The position numbers and the translations under genes were made by a program. Source: Annulohypoxylon bovei var. microspora (lineage: Eukaryota; Ascomycota; Sordariomycetes; Xylariales; Hypoxylaceae). Taken from it: a stretch of 64,000 bases of DNA. Below, in pieces: positions 56,389 to 64,000 of the stretch (its first letter is position 1; the number at the start of each line of letters is the position of its first letter). The notes beneath the pieces are model-generated. The model had not been told where the DNA came from. It did not search any database and worked only from the letters and a program-made list of their open reading frames with translations. The stretch is taken from NCBI GenBank assembly GCA_022836615.1, contig MU405210.1:124001-188000 (forward strand), read 5' to 3'.

Positions 56389-59300
56389 TCATGCTTTCAT
56401 CCGCTCCAATATAACCTTGTACTCCTTCCGCTTCTTCGGCTCCTTGGTTATGGCTAGCTTCGCTAGACCAAATCCCCGAGCGAGCTTCTGGAAAAGGTAA
56501 TTCTCGCCGATCCACGAGAGGACTAGATATACCACGCCGAGCACAAACAGCGTAATCTTGAAGGACGAGCTGATGTTGGTCAACTGCATAATCTTTTTGA
56601 TTCGGTGAGCTGGTTCGAAGACCAGATACATGACTATGACTAGTGCTGCGAGGATGGTCGTCATAAACGGCCCTATATAGACAGTCAGTAGGATGTCTAG
56701 AGGTTGAAAATGCGTTCATATAGCACAACTTACAGTTTTGATTCATAGGCTGTCGGAATGGCCGCCCGGCACTCATGACCACCCCTATGAAGATATACTC
56801 GAAACAAGACACGAGGAACAAGGCTGTATTCTCCGAATTCTTGGGGTTGGACTTGTCTGGGTTGACTTGAGGTGGTATGTACCTGCGATACTCACATGAG
56901 AATGCTGTTTTAGATGAATTTACCTACTAGGATAAGGCTTACCAGCTTTGTTCCCGCACCATGAGCCATGCGGCAGCTTGTATGAAAATGCAGATGATCA
57001 TCTGGCCCAATAATGGTGTGAGGACCTTTCTAGAAACTAAATTCGCTGTCGGTCGCTTCCTACTGAGAACCGGGAAAGGCCCAGACCAGCTCACTATAAC
57101 ATGGATTAGTTATAATACTCGATCTCGTATGTTCTGTTTTACTTACTAAAGATAGCAATCGGCAATATAATGAGAACATCGATGAAGAGAAACTAGAAGT
57201 TGTGTATTAGTTACGAGACAAATCACTACAGTCGAGTATTCTTACTTGAAAGTCTCCCAGGTTCGAAGCTGAGGCATAGAGGAAGCTGACAGAGGTGAAT
57301 TGGATGGCAGAGTAAAGGCTCATAAATTTGAAGCAACTAAAGCTAGTTACCAGAGCAGCTCGTCCTTCCCTAAACATATAGTTAGCAATGTCACGGTATA
57401 ATTACATAAATCGTCTTGAAATTAGGTCAAACGTACCGGATCACGTCAGGTACACATCGAATATCGAATACCCTTGAGGTGAATGGGGCTGCAACGGATG
57501 CTTCAGCCTCGGAGAGCGAGATACCCACATCCGCGGCTTTGAGAGCACCGCAATCATTTGCCCCATCGCCGCAGAAGCCGCAACAGTAGTCTATGCTCTG
57601 GAGCTTCTCGACGAGTTCGTGTTTCTCATCCGGGGACATGCGTGCAAATACCTTACCCCGGACAAGCATCTGATACTCTATTAGCTCTTTTACGTGATAG
57701 GGGGATGATGAGCATGATTTGATGTGCCAAGAAATACTATATATATATGATATACAAGTAATAAAAAGGGATATACTCACTCTCTGTACGACCTCGTTCG
57801 GGGCGAAATCGATTATCCATCGGAAGACGTCTCCGCTTATGGCAAGAGAGTAATTTCTAAGATTAGCTATGTCGTATGGTAACGAAGCATCACGATCCAC
57901 GGGGGTAGGGAGTGGCTAGATCACACTAGTTAGCTTGATTGTATTGATGAGTTGGTTATATGGGCCTTACAAGCAAAGTTCGATAATCCAACTGGTACGC
58001 TGGGTCATCAATGCTTTCCCATTGCAAAAGGGCATTTGGGTCACGAGAGTTCCCTATGGTTCTCACGTTAGCACTTAATAACCTCCCATAATGAATTGAT
58101 TCTGGTAACTCACCTTCGGTAAAATGTGGGATAAAACAATGCGCATCCTTCTCAACAAGACCACAGTTTCTGGCTACACTGATGGCTGTCAATATGTTGT
58201 CACCCGTGACCATGATAGACCCGATGTTTGACTCGGTGAGTTCCTTGAGCACCGCAGCGGTTGTTGGCTTTAGTTTGTTTTCGAAGATAATAAAGCCGAC
58301 GAAGTCAAGATCCTTTTCAACTTCGTCACGCTTCATCTTCTGGGACTTTACCCACGATAGCTTCTTCATATACCTAGCAGCGCATGCGATGACTCGGTAT
58401 CCTTTGTGAGTATAATAGGACAAGAGTTCGTCGTAGTCCTCCGGGACTGTACATATTAGAATGGCTAAAATAACGAATTATACAAGGAGACTTACAACTG
58501 TCGGGTCGACATATATCCCGCATGCATTCAGGTGCACCCTTGACATAAATGCTACCACTTTGCTGGCCGAAAGCTCGAACGATCACACTAGCTCTTCGTA
58601 GCTGGGAAACGAACTCGAAAGATCTTAATATTCCGAGTTCAATCGGCGACTGAACCACGTTAGACAAGTACGACGACCACTTCAATACCCAAACTTACAT
58701 TTTGTCCTTGTGTGACCCCATATGCATCCGTATCATATAAAGGTGTCGGAGGAGGACGTGCAACCGAAGGAGAGAGGCCACCTTGTTCATCCTCCTCCTG
58801 ATCAGCATTGCCCTGGCTACCCTCTTCGAATGACCAGCTAGTGAACTCAAACATCTTGACATCTAGTGGATCCCCAACAAGTTCGCCGTCGACGGATCGG
58901 AGTGAATGGCAAGTGGCCATCGTGAACAGAGCAGCACGATTTACGTCGTATTTGTCTCCAGGACCGGCACCTAAACTTAACGGGGGGACCAAATCCGAAG
59001 CTTTGGAGACAACATCATCGAACCGATTTGTTAAGCGAGATACTAGCCTCACACCGAGAATATCCAAGCCATCTTCCGTGAGAGTGCCAGTCTTGTCAAA
59101 GCACATAATATCCAACTTCCCACCGACATTGACCCTCTGTGGGCTAATGCAGAATATTTGTTTCTTCTTAAGACGACTTAGAGCAAAATTTGTTCCTATA
59201 GTAAGGGTAGCCGGGAGGGCCGGTGGGACGACAATGGTAATTAGGTCCAGAGCTCTGACAATGATCAAGTGCCAGGCCAGTCCAAGACGAAGGAAGTTGA

Positions 59301-61274
59301 TAAAAGACACCACGAACCCAAGGAGCGCGACGCATCCCATAACAGATATGTATCGAAAAGAGTCCCGATAGAATTTAAAGCCAGACGGCTTGGGAAAGAG
59401 CATCGAGCGGACGAGAGAACCTTTAGTCGTATTGAAACCTGTTCTCACCACCATGGCGAGTGCAACGGCTTCATCGTCTCTATTATCTTGTGGCCGCCTC
59501 GCCCTGATAATTTTCGTACCGCAGAAGAGAAAATGACGAGCAGCGTCAGGAGAGACTGTAGAGCCAGCAAGGTTCATAATATCAAGAGTTTCATCCGTAG
59601 CAGGAATTTTAGAAACCGGCACAGATTCGCCGGTAAGCATACTCTCATTGACAATGCAGTCTCCACTCAGAAGTAAACTATCGGCGGGGAACTGTGTGAG
59701 GCTAGGATCACTGACTTCATATACATCACCAGGAACGAGATCGCTTGATAAGACGTGGGCCCCTTAAAGTAGTTAGCAATATGCCACGAATTAAAATATT
59801 GACCTGCTTACAGAAGCCATTGCGAAGGACTCGCACATCGCATTCAAAGCGAGAGATGTCGCGAAGACGCCGCATTGTCTACTTTATTAGTAAAGATAGT
59901 CCTTTCCTGTGGATATGGGGTAATACTAACAGCTCGTGTTTCTACCAACGTTGCTATTATGCTACCCGCCGACATGACGAAGATACATATGGCATAGTAG
60001 TAGTATTCGTCTAAAGACCATAGAACCAAACTCGCGATTTGGAAGACATAGAATGGATGAAACACCTAGCAGTATCATTAGCCATGTAGTAGTGATTGGT
60101 TGACAAATAGCTTACTTCATCTATAAGCAATTGCGGAATAGACTTTTGCTCAATATCAATGAGGTTTGTTCCAAAGACGCTTTCCCTATAGTCTTTTTCG
60201 TCGCCGTCGATGCCAGCACGAAGTGATCGTACCCGTTTCCACGCAGGGTCCTTCCACCCACTGCTGATGACAAATTTACCCTTCAATGGATGATAGAAGA
60301 AGCGAACGTATCGATAGTTTAGTACTCGAAGTTCGGGCAATAATGGGTCAGCGTCGTCTTCTAGTAATTGAGCAAAGATCTTCTCCGGAGCCCCAAATAC
60401 GGTGGAAAGGGGTCGATTGTAAAATTGAGTATTAACGTTCAGGATGACCATTTCACCCCATTGGTTCTACAACATGGTTAATACAGCATTGCAGAAGGCA
60501 TGTAAGTTTTCAAAGTAACTGACCTCGAGCACTACCCATTGGCAATCGTGAAGTGGACATGGCTCACCAGTCAACTTCACCTGCCACCGTGGAAGCCATC
60601 GCAAAAGAAGATATGCGAGCCCCAATGTTAAGACGCAAATAATGAGATAGACAGCATAGCCAAGTCTGCTCGTACGGAAGCCGGCTATCACGATTGTGAG
60701 ATCCTCGTTGACCATATGTAGCTTCTGACTGACACGACTATGGCCACGACCACTAGCATCCGTCACACCGCTGTCCGTTCGAAGGAGTCTAGCATGAACC
60801 GAATTTCTCGACACCGTCGAAGATCTCCGGTGTAGAGCATAATCTTCGTGCGAATTGCCATTCTCCAATTCAACTTCAGAGCTTATTTCCCCTTCTTCGT
60901 CGAGGTCGAACGGTGTCTCGTCTATATCAAAGGTCATAGCCCCGTCTTCGCGAAACATGGCCCTAGGTTCCGGCTCGTCCTCCTCTTCGGTATAGTACGC
61001 AAAGCTAGCCGTCGAGTCCGCACGTTGACGGCGATGGGAGAAGGCAGACAGGCTCGTAGGTAGACTTTCTGCGACAGGACCAGAGAAGAGCTGCGAAATT
61101 ACCGAAGTTTAGAATAAGCAAGCCTAGTGTTTGGCAAAAGAGCTGGCTTACCTCGTCTTGCGCCATCTCGACATCCTCAAAAAAACTCGAGTTGCTCTGA
61201 TTAGAGCTCATCTGATACATGGCTACAGGGCCACTGCGCCTAGGTTGCGCGTCGCCGCCATCTTCCCCCTCCAT
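56389..61274 (-). CDS. YPK9: P5B-type vacuolar ATPase (YPK9 / ATP13A2-like)
   Basis: P5B ATPases are endolysosomal polyamine exporters; yeast Ypk9 is vacuolar. I place 16 exons: 61274-61152, 61090-60524, 60466-60116, 60065-59931, 59878-59812, 59762-58699, 58649-58496, 58446-58114, 58053-57971, 57915-57781, 57669-57437, 57369-57246, 57192-57147, 57093-56943, 56882-56734 and 56672-56389. They sum to 3,999 nt, or 1,332 residues, without a frame break. Key motifs are LTGESVPVSK (actuator), PPALPATLTIG (the P5B M4 signature), MCFDKTGTLTEDGLD (phosphorylated Asp near residue 637), VKGAPECM (nucleotide site), VTGDNILTA and CGDGANDCGALKAADVGISL, then SEAEASVAAPFTS. An N-terminal hydrophobic pair (LGYAVYLIICVLTLGLAYLL) fits the P5B membrane-inserted extra segment. 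All catalytic motifs look intact. The intron count is far above that of every neighbour. Confidence 0.93.
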
Positions 61275-63042
61275 AGTTAACACCTAACACCTAGGTATAT
61301 TGAAACTGCAATATAAATCGTCGTGTCACGTATATATATCTCTGAACATTCGAATATCGAACTGAGACATATGGAGATTATTGATGCTGATCTATACGGA
61401 TTCGTAGGGCAGGTAAGGGCGGAAATTGGAACAACAGCCTCGCAAGCTCAAAATTATAGGCTATCGACTTGGCCGTGGGAAGACTGAAATATCAAAGCAC
61501 ATCCTGAATAGTCCTGGGGACGTGTTGAAACACTATAGATCCCTCAAGTAACCTCGAGCATCGATGGAATGCGCCGAGTCTAAATGGTGATCTGGCTGTG
61601 TACGCGCTGAACGATAGGTAATTTCGCCTACTCTAGGTCGTCGAGTCTTCACCGAGTCACGTTATAAGGCGTTGCGAAGACAATGCTTCATACAGACTTT
61701 CAATAATCCACAGCGAAGTTTGGATGATCCATCTTTAGCTCTCAGATACTATTCAAGAACATGGGAGATAAGTAACAAGATAAGAATACGTATCGATAAG
61801 AAAATTAGCGATTAGCGATAACTAACGAGAAACAAAGTTCCAACCTTGATTCCAAGGTTGAATTCGTGTTGCCCGAAAAGGCAAGGCGAAATGTACCAAT
61901 GGCCTTTAAGGTTCTCTAACTAAAAGTGTCTGTACGTCTCGAAGGTACTACTACCTGCATTGCATGCAGCATACACCACTCTACGTGAGTTGACGTGGCT
62001 ACCTGCCTACGGCATATTGCAGAGGTTGTCTATCATATCGATTGCATATATTCATTAAACATTGATAGGAAGGCCTTCGACCCAACCTCGAGTATAGCCT
62101 GGTAGTAGATCTAGGTTGATGTACTGTACCTACGCATGGAATTCTTCTAGTCTTTCTACCTTCACCGCTTTCTACCAGGTTTAGGTGAGTACCTATCCAC
62201 ATCAAGTACCTAGATAGGTAAGTACTGGTACAATGCTTGAACTCTGACCTGGATTACATTCGATATATGACATCTCCCAATACACACACGTACATAGCTT
62301 GGCTGCACGAGGGTATACAATATGGATAGGACATCGTAAGGTACCTATATATATCAGATTTTATATACGTACCTCTGCTATCTGTAGAAGGCGACGATGC
62401 CTTAGGTAGGAAATCCGAAGTCCCAAGTTCTAGAAGTCGTCGGTGTAGGTGGGCAAAGGCGAATAGTACGTGTAAGTGCCCTGAAGAAAAAAAAATTTGT
62501 TCTAGGGAGCATTGAAATTTTATTCGAGGGACAGTGCCCAACAACTTCTTCTCTTTTTTTTTCTCTCCATACTACGTCTTAGTACAAATCTTTGGAGGGG
62601 AAACACTGACAGGGTTGTGCCTTCCCCCACTTCGCCTCTCCCACCAGACTAGTCCAGTCTTTCTGCCCTCTCTCATCAAATTCCCCATCATAGTAGACCA
62701 ACTTTACTTTCACCACTACAACTTCTCCTTCGCTTTTTCTTCCTTCGTCGTTGGACTAATTCCCAGTTCAACTTTTTCTTCGCATCAACCAATTCCATCA
62801 TCATACTCACGCACTCGTTGTAACTTAAACACCATCTACAAGTTCTTCAAGCTGCTGACCTGTGATTTCAAGCGTCCAGCTCCACGCATAACCTCACTTT
62901 AATCAATACCTAACTTTTTTTTATAATTCTGCCCCGACCCTATTTTTTTTCGCCGTAGTCTTGAAAGACCCCAATCAACCATCGACGCGTCCATTTGCGA
63001 ATCTAACATTACCTGTAACTTCCGCGACGGAAACATCAACAA
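61275..63042. other. P5B ATPase / NAP1 divergent intergenic region
   Basis: About 1.8 kb. The right 500 bp is strongly pyrimidine-rich (TTCTTC, CTTTC) and is probably the promoter and 5' leader of NAP1; the 122-codon frame there (62534-62902) reflects that composition. The left part carries the ATPase promoter. TACCTAC words are common around 62190-62225. Confidence 0.5.
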
Positions 63043-64000
63043 TGGCGGAACCTATTAAGAATCGACGTGCAGAGGTTCCTGCTCCGTATGTACCACCAAC
63101 ACCACTTACCTCCAGCTCAGCTGTATCTTTTGAGGGCACTGACGTCTAATTTCTCTCCGCAGCACTCCGCAGAATACACCTGCCAGCAATGCCCCGATTT
63201 CGTCTCATGCCCAACAACCGGGTGTTGCCAGCATTAAAGAAGGTAAGCCGATATATGATCCCGATGACAGGTCTATCTTGGAAGTATACTGTTGCTAACC
63301 TCATCTACGTTATAGAGGATCTTGATCGCGCCGCTGCTGCGTCTATCTTTGCCCAGAACCCACGACTAGTCCAGATGATCCAAGGCCGACTTGGCTCCCT
63401 GGTTGGTCGCTCTTCCGGTTACATAGAGTCGTTGCCTCCTGTTGTCCGTCGTCGTGTTGCTGGTCTGAAGGGTATTCAAAAGGATCACTCGAAACTCGAG
63501 GCTGAGTTCCAGGAAGAGGTTCTCCAACTTGAGAAGAAGTATTTCGCAAAGTTCACCCCCCTTTACGAGACGCGCGCTGCAATTGTCAACGGCAAGGAGG
63601 AGCCCACCGACGATCAGGTCAAGGCTGGTGAGGAAGATAATGAGGATGACGAGGCCAAGCCCGAGAAGGAAGAGACGGCCGACAAGCCTGCCACCGAGAC
63701 TACTGAGAATGTCGGAGGTATCCCTGAATTCTGGTTGTCTGCTATGAAGAATCAAATCTCGCTCGCTGAAATGATCACTGACCGTGATGAGACCGCTCTC
63801 CGCTTCCTTACTGATATCCGAATGGAGTATCTTGATAAGCCCGGATTCCGCTTGATTTTCGAATTCGCCGAGAATGAGTTTTTTACCAACAAGACTATCA
63901 CCAAGACGTATTTTTACCAGAACGAGAGTGGATATGGTGGTGACTTCATCTATGACCACGCCGAGGGTGACAAGATCAACTGGAAGGAAGGCCAGGATCT
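63043..64000 (+). CDS. NAP1: Nucleosome assembly protein NAP1, 5' part
   Basis: Nap1 is an H2A-H2B chaperone that also acts in cyclin/septin signalling. The visible exons are 63043-63086, 63163-63242 and 63316 to beyond the right edge, giving about 270 residues. The protein starts MAEPIKNRRAEVPAPTPQNT, then VASIKEEDLDRAAAASIFAQ and NPRLVQMIQGRLGSLVGRSS. The long helix (FQEEVLQLEKKYFAKFTPLY) and ETRAAIVNGKEEPT are the standard NAP dimerisation helix and its follow-on; an acidic insert, GIPEFWLSAMKNQISLAEMI and FEFAENEFFTNKTITKTYF are the NAP core. The frame is open at the window end. An in-frame stretch without ATG precedes the start, so the ATG at 63043 is the natural choice. Confidence 0.94.

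Noticed and set aside
62534..62902. A 122-codon plus-strand frame upstream of NAP1
   Set aside because: Pyrimidine-rich leader composition (Phe/Ser/Pro) with no family feature; probably promoter or 5' UTR.
1..64000. tRNA, rRNA or CRISPR-like arrays
   Set aside because: I looked for GGTTCGAATCC-type B boxes and regular spaced repeats and found none convincing; a tRNAscan or covariance-model search would settle it.

Overview
The window is a 64 kb piece of a filamentous ascomycete (Pezizomycotina) nuclear genome. The support is many short spliceosomal introns (mostly 47-70 nt, GT..CTAAC/CTAAT..AG), long intergenic spacers rich in TAGGTA/CTACCTAC words, and ascomycete forms of COMPASS, INO80, AP-3 and P5B-ATPase genes. 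A sordariomycete (perhaps xylarialean) is my best guess, but that placement is inference. No rRNA, tRNA, CRISPR array, secondary-metabolite cluster or viral insertion was recognised.

Twenty-two protein genes were modelled, and for all but the two edge genes the exons sum to an intact frame. From left to right: a 3'-truncated disordered/coiled-coil protein (-); EMC2 (-); a 738-bp MITE-like element with long terminal inverted repeats; AP-3 delta/APL5 (+); an F-BAR/DEP/RhoGAP protein like Rgd2 (-); an M19 membrane dipeptidase (+); mitochondrial ribosomal uS13m (-); an ER cyclophilin B (+); TRM112 (+); BIG1 (-); RRP17/NOL12 (+); tropomyosin (-); a securin-like D-box protein (+); SET1 (+); FCF1 (-); a CSI2-like Ser/Thr-rich membrane protein (+); a Yor1-type ABC transporter (-); INO80 subunit IES1 (-); DED1 (-); proteasome beta4/PRE1 (-); RRP9 (+); a 16-exon YPK9-type P5B ATPase (-); and the 5' part of NAP1 (+).

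This is a core, housekeeping region. Many genes serve ribosome production and translation (RRP17, FCF1, RRP9, TRM112, DED1, uS13m). Others serve chromatin (SET1, IES1, NAP1), the ER and secretion (EMC2, cyclophilin B, BIG1), vesicle traffic and the cytoskeleton (APL5, Rgd2-like, tropomyosin), and transport (Yor1-like, YPK9). There is no operon-like functional cluster, and strands alternate freely.

The most interesting signals are in gene architecture. Two genes (APL5 and PRE1) have start codons split by an intron (AT|G), and several others have first introns at or just after the ATG. The last intron of the cyclophilin gene, if kept, ends the protein in HVEL (an HDEL-like tail); if removed, it gives a C-terminal membrane anchor. 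The MITE sits inside the EMC2/APL5 divergent promoter. The RhoGAP domain lacks its arginine finger, and one unannotated-looking gene carries a perfect destruction box and may be the securin.
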